Source: Microbacterium sp. VKM Ac-2870
Lineage (GTDB): Bacteria; Actinomycetota; Actinomycetes; Actinomycetales; Microbacteriaceae
NCBI RefSeq assembly: GCF_015350795.1
Contig: NZ_JADKSH010000002.1
Location: 310,001-374,000, forward strand
DNA length: 64,000 nucleotides
Direction of reading: 5' to 3'
Shown here: positions 1 to 7,235 of the stretch, one piece after another
How positions within the stretch are numbered: the stretch's first letter is position 1
How the letters are laid out: each line of letters opens with the position of its first letter
Notes under the pieces: model-generated
Databases searched by the model: none
What the model was told of the DNA's origin: nothing
Seen by the model: only the letters and a program-made list of their open reading frames with translations
Position numbers and translations under genes: made by a program

Positions 1-557
1 CCTCGTCGTTGGCGTATCTGAATCTCGGCACCGGCATCGCGGCCGGATACGTCCATGGCGGCCGACTCTGGCGTGGCGCGCACGGCTCGGCCGGAGAGGT
101 CGGACACATGTCGATCGACCCGGCAGGACCCCTCTGCCGCTGCGGTCAGCGCGGGTGCATCGAGGCCTTCAGCGGTGGTGCCGCCGTCGCGGAGCGGTGG
201 GGCCGCCCCGGGGCTCTGCCGATCCGCGACGTCTTCGATGCCGCCGATGACGGCGATCCTGCCGCCTTCCTGCTGCGGCGCGGCCTCGTGTACGGCGTCG
301 CCTCGGCCATCCGGGTGATCGTGCTCGTCGGGGACGCCGAGACGGTCGTGCTGGGGGGAGGCATTACCGCGCTCGGCGACCGGTTGCTGGGCCCTGTCCT
401 GGCCGAGCTGGACGCCAGTGCCGCGTCATCCCCGTTCCTGCGGTCGCTGCGGTTGGGTGAACGCGTCGACCTGTTGCCGCCGGAATCGCCGGCGGCCGCC
501 CTGGGCGCCGCACTTGTGGGCGCCGACTCTGAGCAGGAGGCTGTCTTTCATGGCTGA
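1..557 (+). CDS. ROK-family sugar kinase, C-terminal part (5' end outside window)
   Basis: This is the C-terminal part of a ROK kinase; the reading frame stays open to the left edge, so the start is missing. The ROK zinc site is clear: a His in GEVGHM followed by the CRCGQRGC motif and a Glu (IEAF). ROK kinases phosphorylate glucose, N-acetylglucosamine or N-acetylmannosamine with ATP in the cytoplasm. The stop overlaps the start of nagB by eight bases, so the two genes are co-transcribed, which favours an amino sugar such as GlcNAc as substrate. The specificity is inferred from context only. A ROK repressor is unlikely because the part seen is a complete kinase-type sugar and zinc region, but the missing N-terminus could hide a DNA-binding domain. 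Confidence 0.85.
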   Translation, partial: SSLAYLNLGTGIAAGYVHGGRLWRGAHGSAGEVGHMSIDPAGPLCRCGQRGCIEAFSGGAAVAERWGRPGALPIRDVFDAADDGDPAAFLLRRGLVYGVASAIRVIVLVGDAETVVLGGGITALGDRLLGPVLAELDASAASSPFLRSLRLGERVDLLPPESPAAALGAALVGADSEQEAVFHG

Positions 558-1329
558 AGTCGTCATCGTTCCCTCTCCCGCCGACGCCGGCGTGCTCGTC
601 GCAGACGAGATCGCCCGCCTGATCACCGCGCGCCCCGACGCCGTCTTGGGACTTGCGACCGGGTCGACGCCTCTGCCGGTCTACGAAGCCCTGCGGCCTC
701 GCTTGGCGGGCGTGGATGTCTCACGGGTGCGGGGATTCGCGCTCGACGAGTACGTCGGCATCGACCCGCAGCATCCCGAGAGCTACCGCTCGGTGATCAC
801 GAAACAGGTCGTCGAACCTCTGGGACTCGACCCCGCGCTCATCAACACGCCCAACGGCGCCCTCGAGACGATCGCCCACGCCGGGGAGGACTACGAGCGT
901 GCGATCACCGCGGCGGGCGGCATCGACCTGCAGATTCTCGGGATCGGCACGTCGGGGCACATCGGCTTCAACGAGCCGGGGTCGTCGTTCGCGTCGCGTA
1001 CGCGCGTGAAGACTCTCATCGAGCAGACGCGGCGCGACAACGCGCGCTTCTTCGACTCGGTCGACGACGTGCCGATGCACTGCATCACCCAGGGGCTCGG
1101 CACCATCCTCGCCGCCCGGCACCTGTTCCTGCTCGCATTCGGCGAGGGCAAGGCCGCCGCCGTCGCGGGAGCTGTCGAGGGTCCGGTGACGTCGTCGCTT
1201 CCGGGCTCGGCGATCCAACTGCACCCGCACGTGAGCGTCGTGGTCGACGAAGCCGCGGCATCCCGTCTCGAGCACGCCGACTACTACCGCTACGCCTACG
1301 CGAACAAACCCGCCTGGCAGGGGCTCTGA
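550..1329 (+). CDS. nagB: Glucosamine-6-phosphate deaminase NagB
   Basis: The enzyme converts glucosamine 6-phosphate to fructose 6-phosphate and ammonia, feeding amino sugars into glycolysis. The protein has 259 residues, close to E. coli NagB (266). Visible motifs are the phosphate loop LATGSTP near residue 37, the acid pair LDEY (Asp66), and GHIGFNEP with His137 and Glu142. The residue matching E. coli Asp141 is Ser135 (GIGTSGH); Gram-positive NagB proteins also vary here. The ATG at 550 is chosen because it gives the canonical N-terminus MAEVVIV and overlaps the kinase stop. An upstream start in the same frame would run through the kinase gene and is unlikely. Confidence 0.95.
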   Translation: MAEVVIVPSPADAGVLVADEIARLITARPDAVLGLATGSTPLPVYEALRPRLAGVDVSRVRGFALDEYVGIDPQHPESYRSVITKQVVEPLGLDPALINTPNGALETIAHAGEDYERAITAAGGIDLQILGIGTSGHIGFNEPGSSFASRTRVKTLIEQTRRDNARFFDSVDDVPMHCITQGLGTILAARHLFLLAFGEGKAAAVAGAVEGPVTSSLPGSAIQLHPHVSVVVDEAAASRLEHADYYRYAYANKPAWQGL

Positions 1330-1415
1330 GCCCGCTCGTTCGTCCCTTTCTGCCGCTAGGTGCCTCAGGATGCGACATCTGGGGACGGATGAGGCGGCCC
1401 GCGAAACGCCTGCCG

Positions 1416-1421
1416 TAGAGT
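1416..1421 (+). promoter_or_regulatory. Candidate -10 hexamer of a leaderless promoter
   Basis: TAGAGT lies seven bases before the ATG at 1429. With a transcription start about seven bases after the hexamer, the mRNA would begin at the start codon itself. No Shine-Dalgarno sequence is seen in front of the gene. The same arrangement recurs across the window. Confidence 0.5.
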
Positions 1422-1428
1422 CGGGCGC

Positions 1429-2064
1429 ATGACGGATGCCGAGGTCCGAAAGCCCGTGCCGGCGTGGATATGGGGCGGCGCGTTGCTGGCCGCGAGCGCG
1501 GTGGTGCCGACCGCGATGCGCGCGGTGGCACCGGGAGGTCTCGGTTCCGCTGTCGCCATCGTGACGGCGGTGCTGTTCGCGGCATCCCTCGTGATCTTCG
1601 CGTTCGGGTTCCGCGACGGAGGCTCGGTCGTGGATCGGCGCCGGACGGGGGTCGTGGCTCTGCTCGTCTTGGCGGTCGTGCCCTTCGTGATGAAGCTCGC
1701 GACCTCCGGTCCCATCGCAGAGGACCAGATTCCGCTGTACACGGTTGTGTCGTACGTCCAACTGGCGGTGACCGCGGCGGCGGCGCTGGTCGCCGTCGTC
1801 ACGACCGGGCGGGTCGGAGTGCTCCCGCCGCGCTGGCGCTGGGCGCCCGCGTGGGGTCTCGCGGTCATCGCGCTGGCCGTGGCTCTGCCGCAGGTCGTCG
1901 GCGTCGCGATGGCTGGCCGCAACACCCAGGATCTCATCGGGGTGTTCACGGTCGCTTCGCTGCTGATCTTCGCGGTACCGCTGACCCTGGGCGTCCTGGC
2001 GATGCTGCTGGGTGCGCGGGGTCTCGCCACTCCCAGCCCGCAGGTCTACCCACCCGCGCACTGA
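1429..2064 (+). CDS. Polytopic membrane protein of unknown function
   Basis: The family was not recognised. The protein has 211 residues and about six hydrophobic segments: WIWGGALLAASAVV at residues 10-30, then near 42-62, 75-90, 100-122, 140-162 and 170-190. A short charged N-terminus and a basic loop between the second and third segments fit an inner-membrane protein. No catalytic or transport motif was seen. It lies downstream of nagB but is separated by about 100 bases, with its own apparent leaderless promoter, so it is probably a separate transcript. It ends 7 bases from the stop of the convergent FAD oxidase gene. Confidence 0.75.
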   Translation: MTDAEVRKPVPAWIWGGALLAASAVVPTAMRAVAPGGLGSAVAIVTAVLFAASLVIFAFGFRDGGSVVDRRRTGVVALLVLAVVPFVMKLATSGPIAEDQIPLYTVVSYVQLAVTAAAALVAVVTTGRVGVLPPRWRWAPAWGLAVIALAVALPQVVGVAMAGRNTQDLIGVFTVASLLIFAVPLTLGVLAMLLGARGLATPSPQVYPPAH

Positions 2065-2071
2065 CGCCGAC

Positions 2072-3433
2072 TCAGGCTGCGAAGACCTTGCCCGGGTTCA
2101 GGATGCCGAGGGGATCGAATACCCGGGTGATCTGACGCTGCAGCTCCCACTGGTCGGGTCCCAGCTCATCGACGAGCCACCGGCGCTTCAGCACGCCGAC
2201 GCCGTGCTCGCCGGTGAGCGTGCCACCCAGTCGGAGCGCTGAGCGGAACAGCTCGTCGGCGGCGCGCCAGACGATGTCGGGCACCTCGTCGCCGGTGAAG
2301 ATGAAGTTGGGGTGCAGATTGCCGTCGCCGGCATGACAGACGGTCGGAATGACCAGCTCGTACTCCTGCTCGATGCGGGCGATCTCGTCGAACATCGCGG
2401 GCAGCGCGCTGCGCGGCACCGACACGTCTTCGATGAGGGTCGTCCCGAGCGACTCCATCGCCGGGTGCATCGCGCGACGGATGGTCCACAACAGCTCGGC
2501 TTCGGCGTCGTCGCGGGCCATGCGCACGGTGCCGCCCGCCGCGGTCAGCGTCGCGGCGATCGCGTCGGCATCGGCGGATGCCGAGGCCCCGTCGGTCTGC
2601 ACGGTCAGCTGCGCGGCTCCGACAGGGGGAGCGGGCAGATCGAGCAGTCGATGTACGGCCGCGAGACACGCGGCATCCATCAGCTCCATGATCGCGGGCT
2701 GTGCGCCCGACGCGGTCACGGCCGCCGCCGCGGCGGCGCCGGCGCGGACGTCGGGGAACAGGCCGGTGAGGGTGCGCGTCTGCCCGGGAACGAGCCGGCG
2801 GAGTTTCAAGGTCGCCCCGACGACCACACCGAGGGTGCCCTCTGAGCCGATGATGAGCGAGGTGAGATCGAGCCCCGTGACACCCTTGACGCTCCGATGA
2901 CCCAGGTGCAGCAGCCGGCCGTCGGCGAGCACCAGATCCACGCCGAGCACGGCGTCTCGCACCACCCCGTACTTGGCGCACAGCAGCCCGCCGGCGCCCG
3001 TGGCAATGTTGCCGCCCACGGTCGAGATCGCCCGACTGGCCGGATCGGGTGCCCACCACAGTCCGTCGGCGGCGAGAGCTGTGTTGAGGTCGGCGTTGAG
3101 GATGCCGGGCTCCACCACGGCCAGCAGATCATCGGGCCGCACTTCGACGATCCGGTCCATCGCGCGCATCGACAGCACGATCTCGCCCGCTCCGGCATTG
3201 GCCGCGCCGGCAAGCCCCGTGCCGGCCCCGCGCACGACCACAGGCGTGCGCGTCGCCGTCGCGATACGCATCGTGGCCTGCACATCGGCGACGGATGCCG
3301 CGTGCACGATCGCCAGCGGCATCCCCTCGGCCGCGTGGCCCGACTTGTCGGCGCGCGCGGCGTTCAGCGCCGCAGGATCGGTGTCGACGCGGTCGGTCAG
3401 CGCTGCGCGCAGCTCGTCGAGGACGGTGCTCAT
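2072..3433 (-). CDS. FAD-linked oxidase of the GlcD / D-lactate dehydrogenase family
   Basis: The protein (453 residues) is a FAD-binding PCMH-type oxidoreductase of the kind that oxidises D-2-hydroxy acids such as glycolate or D-lactate. The FAD region is seen as VVVRGAGTGLAGAAN near residue 65, followed by TVGGNIATGAGG and GSEGTLGVV. The C-terminal FAD-oxidase domain carries CHAGDGNLHPN and ends with GEHGVGVLKRRWL, both hallmarks of GlcD-like enzymes. The length fits a single-subunit enzyme without the Fe-S partner GlcF. The substrate cannot be read from the sequence. The ATG at 3433 lies about 15 bases after the stop of the upstream small membrane protein, so the two may share a transcript. 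Confidence 0.88.
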   Translation of the reverse strand: MSTVLDELRAALTDRVDTDPAALNAARADKSGHAAEGMPLAIVHAASVADVQATMRIATATRTPVVVRGAGTGLAGAANAGAGEIVLSMRAMDRIVEVRPDDLLAVVEPGILNADLNTALAADGLWWAPDPASRAISTVGGNIATGAGGLLCAKYGVVRDAVLGVDLVLADGRLLHLGHRSVKGVTGLDLTSLIIGSEGTLGVVVGATLKLRRLVPGQTRTLTGLFPDVRAGAAAAAAVTASGAQPAIMELMDAACLAAVHRLLDLPAPPVGAAQLTVQTDGASASADADAIAATLTAAGGTVRMARDDAEAELLWTIRRAMHPAMESLGTTLIEDVSVPRSALPAMFDEIARIEQEYELVIPTVCHAGDGNLHPNFIFTGDEVPDIVWRAADELFRSALRLGGTLTGEHGVGVLKRRWLVDELGPDQWELQRQITRVFDPLGILNPGKVFAA

Positions 3434-3448
3434 CGCGGTCTCCGGCTT

Positions 3449-3865
3449 TTATGCGGCGAGGCGTCGCCGACCGACGACGAGGCCGACTGTCACCGCGACG
3501 AGCGCGTAGGCGATACCGATCCATGCATTGCCGCTCGTCCACCACACGATCGTCGCGGACGCGTATACGAGCAGCTCCACCAACGCTCGCACGAAGGGGT
3601 GCACCGCGAACACGGCGCGCGGGGAGACGAAGAGGGCCCAAAGAACGATGGCGATCAGTGGTGTGCCGATGCCGGCGACGATGTTCCACGGGAACGGCCA
3701 GGCGGTGAATCCCCATACCGTGAGCGTGATGAACGCGAACAGCTCGCTCAGGAACGCGACAACGTCGAGGGCATCGACCGACGGTCGCATGCCCGCGGGA
3801 AGCGCGCCGTCGCCCTTGCGGGGTGCTTCGGGCGCGGCAGGGCGGACGTGCGGCAGATCGGACAT
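3449..3865 (-). CDS. YrdB-like (DUF2568) small membrane protein
   Basis: This 138-residue protein has a soluble, proline-containing N-terminus of about 30 residues and four hydrophobic segments (near 35-52, 60-78, 90-108 and 112-132). The layout and the WPFPWNI and FVSPRAVF segments fit the YrdB/DUF2568 family, which has no known function. A -10-like hexamer six bases before the ATG, inside the end of the upstream sigma gene, suggests a separate leaderless transcript. The family assignment is from memory of its pattern and is moderately sure. Confidence 0.7.
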   Translation of the reverse strand: MSDLPHVRPAAPEAPRKGDGALPAGMRPSVDALDVVAFLSELFAFITLTVWGFTAWPFPWNIVAGIGTPLIAIVLWALFVSPRAVFAVHPFVRALVELLVYASATIVWWTSGNAWIGIAYALVAVTVGLVVGRRRLAA

Positions 3866-3871
3866 GCAGCC

Positions 3872-3877
3872 AGTTTA
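3872..3877 (-). promoter_or_regulatory. Candidate -10 hexamer of a leaderless promoter
   Basis: On the minus strand TAAACT lies exactly six bases before the ATG at 3865. It overlaps the last codons of the upstream sigma-factor gene. No ribosome-binding site is seen. Confidence 0.45.
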
Positions 3878-5638
3878 CGCGGGCGGTTGTAGGGCGGAGA
3901 GGCCGAGCGACCACAGCGAGAGTGCGTCGTCGGCGACGACCCCGTCGATCATGTACCGAGCCTGAGCGCGCGCGAAGATGAACTCCTCCCACGCGACCGA
4001 GAAGGTCGCCGACGCTGTGCCGTCGGCGGAGAGCGTCACGCGGGCGAGCTCGCGATCGGGCAGGATGTGCCCTTCGACGGAGATCGAGATCGTGGCGCCG
4101 GGGGTGCCGCTGATGACCACCGACGTTGTCACGTCCTCGGAGTACGTCATCGTCACATCGCCGACGAGCGCCAGCGGGATGAGAGTCGTCGGGGTGGGTG
4201 TCGGTGACGGAGATGCCGACGGCGACGGCGACGCGGAGGGCGTTGGAGTCGGCGTTGGTGTCGGTGTCGGTGTGGGCGTCGGTGCTGGTGTCGGCGTCGC
4301 GAGGGGCGGTGCCGAGGGGGCGACAGGCAGCGCTGCGGGATCGGCACGGCGCGGCACCACCGGCGCAGGTGCCGGGTCTACCTGGGGCGCTACGGAGGGC
4401 AAGGGGATCGGCGTCGACGTGGCGGTGGTCGACGGCAGCGTACTCGGCGTCGGAGCGGGCGCGACCGGAGCTCCACCGTTCGCACCGGAGCTGGGCGGAG
4501 CGGCGTCGGCAGGGGCGGATGCCGAGCTGGACACCATCTGCGGCACGACGACGACCGCGGCGACGGCTGCGCCGGCGACGAGGACACCCGCCGCGACGAG
4601 ACCGACGACGGCGCCGGCGAGCGTTCCGCCTCCGGCCGCGGCACCGCCGGCCGCAGCGCTCGCCGCGCCGGCCGTCGAACCGCCGGCGCTTCCGGCGGTC
4701 GAACCCGTGGCGCTGCCCGCGGATCCGCCGGCTCCGGCGACCGTCGCCACCAGTGGCGCGGATCCGGGTCCGACGGTGACCGCGCCGGGAATCGTTCCCG
4801 ACGCGCCCGCCGCGAGAGCGACCAGCGGCGCGGCGCCGCCCTGCAGTGTCGCGAGGTACGCGGTGGCGGCGCCGGCGCCGATCGTGAGGGGCAGCAGCAC
4901 GAGCGCGAGCCGGTGCGAGACCTCGCTCGCCTCGGCGGCGACGATCGTGCAGCGGGCGCACTCGGCGAGGTGCGCCTCGAGCTTTTTGTGATCGCGGGTG
5001 CCGAGGTTGTTGCGCGCGTACGCGCCGAGGCGCTCGATCGTCCACTGGCAGTCGGAGCCGTCGGTGACCGTCTGCAGGTGCGCCTGGATCCACGCTTCGC
5101 GCAGTCCTTCGCGCGCACGGAATGCCAGCTGCGCCACCGCGGTGGGCTTCATGCCGAGCAGCGGCGCGATCTCGGCCGGCTTCATCTGCTCGATCTCGGT
5201 GTACCAGAGCACTTCCTGCCAGCGGGTCGGCAGGCTGCGGAACGCGCGGTGGGTGAGGCTGCGATCGAGCGCCTCATCGGTGGCGTGCGCCTCGGCATCC
5301 GGATCGGGGAGGGCCTCGAGTTCATCGATCGCCGTCTCGCGCCGAGCACGGCCCCAACCGGCCGCCGTGTTGCGGATGCTCGTGAAAAGGTAGGCGCGGA
5401 ACGATCCCGTCGGCCCGCCGCCCTTCGCGATCGCCTGGTAGATGCGTGAGTACGCCTCCTGCACCAGGTCGTCGGCATCGAAGCTCGAGGTGATCGACGA
5501 GGCGACCGTCAGCCCCGACCGATAGTGACGTCGCCACAACTCCGCGAACGCCTGGCGGTCACCGGAGCGGGTGCGCAGCACCAGGTCGGTGTCGGCGATG
5601 TCCGCGACGTCGGGGCGCGGCTGTTCCGGGGTATCCAT
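3875..5638 (-). CDS. ECF sigma factor fused to a zinc-finger anti-sigma-like domain, membrane segments and a Pro-Thr stalk
   Basis: The protein has 587 residues when started at the ATG at 5638, which has an AGGA seven bases upstream; a longer start at 5710 would add 24 arginine-rich residues and lacks a ribosome-binding site. In order: sigma region 2 (20-95, with FDADDLVQEAYSRIY), sigma region 4 (130-185, LPTRWQEVLWY...EIAPLLGMK), a zf-HC2-like site with His223, Cys227 and Cys230 spaced HxxxCxxC, a hydrophobic segment at 244-264, an Ala-Gly-rich stretch, a second hydrophobic segment at 338-367, a Pro-Thr-Ser stalk (395-485) and a C-terminal beta-rich domain (486-587). This joins the sigma factor, its likely inhibitor and an external sensor in one chain. 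How the sigma part would be freed is not visible; proteolysis is a plausible inference. Confidence 0.85.
   Translation of the reverse strand: MDTPEQPRPDVADIADTDLVLRTRSGDRQAFAELWRRHYRSGLTVASSITSSFDADDLVQEAYSRIYQAIAKGGGPTGSFRAYLFTSIRNTAAGWGRARRETAIDELEALPDPDAEAHATDEALDRSLTHRAFRSLPTRWQEVLWYTEIEQMKPAEIAPLLGMKPTAVAQLAFRAREGLREAWIQAHLQTVTDGSDCQWTIERLGAYARNNLGTRDHKKLEAHLAECARCTIVAAEASEVSHRLALVLLPLTIGAGAATAYLATLQGGAAPLVALAAGASGTIPGAVTVGPGSAPLVATVAGAGGSAGSATGSTAGSAGGSTAGAASAAAGGAAAGGGTLAGAVVGLVAAGVLVAGAAVAAVVVVPQMVSSSASAPADAAPPSSGANGGAPVAPAPTPSTLPSTTATSTPIPLPSVAPQVDPAPAPVVPRRADPAALPVAPSAPPLATPTPAPTPTPTPTPTPTPTPSASPSPSASPSPTPTPTTLIPLALVGDVTMTYSEDVTTSVVISGTPGATISISVEGHILPDRELARVTLSADGTASATFSVAWEEFIFARAQARYMIDGVVADDALSLWSLGLSALQPPA
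4189..4300. repeat. Low-complexity repeat coding for the Pro-Thr/Pro-Ser stalk
   Basis: This stretch is built from degenerate six-base units (GGTGTC-like on the plus strand) within the sigma fusion gene. It encodes alternating Pro-Thr and Pro-Ser at about residues 449-484. Such units can change in number by slippage, so stalk length may vary between strains. Confidence 0.8.
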
Positions 5639-6013
5639 GCGAGTTTCCTGTTCGGGTGGTGCGCGTCTCGATCGTCGGTCTCGATCACTCACAGAGAGAG
5701 ACGCCCGCACCCGCTGGCTATGACGCGACTCGCGCCGATTCGAGGAGATATTCGCAGGGTCGCCTGGGGATTCGCCGATGGGCGCGCTCCCACGCGGGGT
5801 GCCCGGAAAGTCTCTCGGAAAAAACTGGAGAAGTCACGTAATAGATCGGCGGCGACACGCTCTCATCTGGTGAAGGACCTTCCGCCGCGCGCTCTCCAGG
5901 GGGCATCAGGAGCAGCGCGGGCGGGAGAGGCCCGGGGGCGGAGTGATCCGCGGCCAGGGGCCGGAAGCGCGGGATCTCGGGGGAGTTCCTGCGCGGCACC
6001 GGTGGAGGGGGTA
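5639..6013. other. Intergenic region upstream of the sigma fusion gene
   Basis: About 375 bases hold no gene that can be supported. The stretch near 5815-5850 is less GC-rich than the rest and contains a run of A and a CACGTAATAG segment, so it is the best place for the promoter of the leftward sigma gene. No convincing ECF or housekeeping hexamer pair was identified. Frames open through this region are arginine-rich and lack family features. Confidence 0.5.
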
Positions 6014-6052
6014 GAGCGGGGCGGACGGCGCGGGGGCGCCGCCGCCCCGCTC
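6014..6052. terminator. Strong hairpin downstream of nagA
   Basis: An 11-base arm at 6014-6024 pairs perfectly with 6042-6052. After a single bulged A (6025) a further five pairs form (6026-6030 with 6037-6041) around a six-base loop. It starts about 46 bases after the nagA stop on the minus strand. There is no clear U-tract, which is common for terminators in this phylum. Confidence 0.65.
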
Positions 6053-6098
6053 GTCTGCGTTCGCGGGCGCGGCGGGCGTCGCGGGTGCGGCGGGCGGC

Positions 6099-7235
6099 TC
6101 AGGCGAGGATGCCGTCGACCCAGACCGCCCGCACAGTAAGCCCGTCGTCGAGCAGCACGGCATCGGCGGCGAACCCCGGTTGCAGCGAGCCGAAGCGACC
6201 GCCGACGCCGATGGTGCGGGCGGGCACGCGCGTGAGGGCATCGACCGCGCACGTCAGAGGTACACCGCTCGCGACCGCGAGGCGCAGCGCGGCATCCTGT
6301 GTGAGCGTCGACCCGGCGATCGCGCCGCCGATGTCGAGGCGCGCGGTACCGCCGCGAACGGTGACGGCCAGGCCGCCCAGTTCGTAGTGACCGTCCGCGG
6401 CGCCCGCCGCCGCCATCGCGTCGGTGATCAGCGCGATGCGCCCCGGCGCCTGTGCGAACGCGAGCGCGACGACATGCGGATGGACGTGCACCCCGTCGGC
6501 GATGACCTCCAGCGTCACCCGTTCATCGCGCAGCGCCGCCACTACCGGGCCAGGCTCACGGTGGTGGATGCCGGGCATGGCGTTGAATGCGTGGGTGAGG
6601 ATCGTGGCGCCGGCATCGAACGCCGCGAAGGCCTCGTCCTCGGTGGCGTTCGTGTGTCCGACGGCCACAGCGACTCCCGCGGCGACGAACTGCTCGACCG
6701 CCGCGAGTCCGCCCGGCAGCTCCGGGGCGAGCGTCACCTGCCGCACCGTGCCGCGACCCGCGTCGACGAGGCGCGCGACGGTTGCGCGGTCGGGCGGACG
6801 AAGCAGGCTCGGGGTGTGCGCCCCCTTGTGGCCGATGTCGAGGAACGGCCCCTCCAGATGCGAGCCGAGGATCGTCGCGTCCGTCGCGGCCAGATCGGCG
6901 ATCGCGCCAGCCCGAGCGGCGAGGTCATCGATCGACGCGGTGACCAGCGAGAGCACCGCGCGTGTCGTGCCGTGGGCGCGGTGCAGCGCACGCGCCGTGG
7001 CGATCGCCGCGGCGCCATCATCGAACGCCGCTCCGCCGCCGCCGTGCCCGTGGATGTCGATGAATCCGGGGGTGAGCGTGCCGCCACCGCCATCGACGAC
7101 GTCGTCGGGAATGAGCGGTCGCCAGTCGTCGCCGGTGCCCGTGGCCTCGATCACCCCGTCGGCGAAAGCGATCCAGGCGCCGTCGGTCACCGCGCCCGCG
7201 TCGACGAGGCGCACCGAGTGGATCACGGTGGTCAT
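6099..7235 (-). CDS. nagA: N-acetylglucosamine-6-phosphate deacetylase NagA
   Basis: NagA removes acetate from GlcNAc-6-phosphate to give glucosamine 6-phosphate, the substrate of NagB. The 378-residue protein shows the amidohydrolase layout: PGFIDIHGHGGGG near residue 57, the metal Glu in GSHLEGPFL, the His in VAVGHTNAT, LTHAFNAMPG, the His in VIADGVHVHP and the catalytic Asp in LITDAM. The length matches the family. The start overlaps the stop of the upstream hexosaminidase gene by four bases (ATGA), so the two are translationally coupled. Together they form a chitin or peptidoglycan amino-sugar pathway whose later step, nagB, lies about 5 kb to the left in another transcript. Confidence 0.95.
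   Translation of the reverse strand: MTTVIHSVRLVDAGAVTDGAWIAFADGVIEATGTGDDWRPLIPDDVVDGGGGTLTPGFIDIHGHGGGGAAFDDGAAAIATARALHRAHGTTRAVLSLVTASIDDLAARAGAIADLAATDATILGSHLEGPFLDIGHKGAHTPSLLRPPDRATVARLVDAGRGTVRQVTLAPELPGGLAAVEQFVAAGVAVAVGHTNATEDEAFAAFDAGATILTHAFNAMPGIHHREPGPVVAALRDERVTLEVIADGVHVHPHVVALAFAQAPGRIALITDAMAAAGAADGHYELGGLAVTVRGGTARLDIGGAIAGSTLTQDAALRLAVASGVPLTCAVDALTRVPARTIGVGGRFGSLQPGFAADAVLLDDGLTVRAVWVDGILA

Noticed and set aside
721..2061. Long leftward open frame (about 446 codons) antisense to nagB and the membrane protein gene
   Set aside because: Its translation is rich in Arg, Gly, Asp and His with no fold-like pattern, and it lies opposite a convincing nagB. It is a by-product of high GC.
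4189..4300. Possible CRISPR or tandem-repeat locus
   Set aside because: The repeats are short, degenerate and coding; they make the Pro-Thr stalk of the sigma fusion. No CRISPR repeats with spacers were found anywhere.
3129..5093. Leftward 654-codon frame overlapping the sigma fusion and FAD oxidase genes
   Set aside because: It is extremely arginine-rich and crosses three well-supported genes in another frame.
5525..6139. Rightward frame through the gap between the sigma fusion gene and nagA
   Set aside because: Composition is Arg-Gly-rich, with no ribosome-binding site or family motif. The strong hairpin at 6014-6052 falls inside it.
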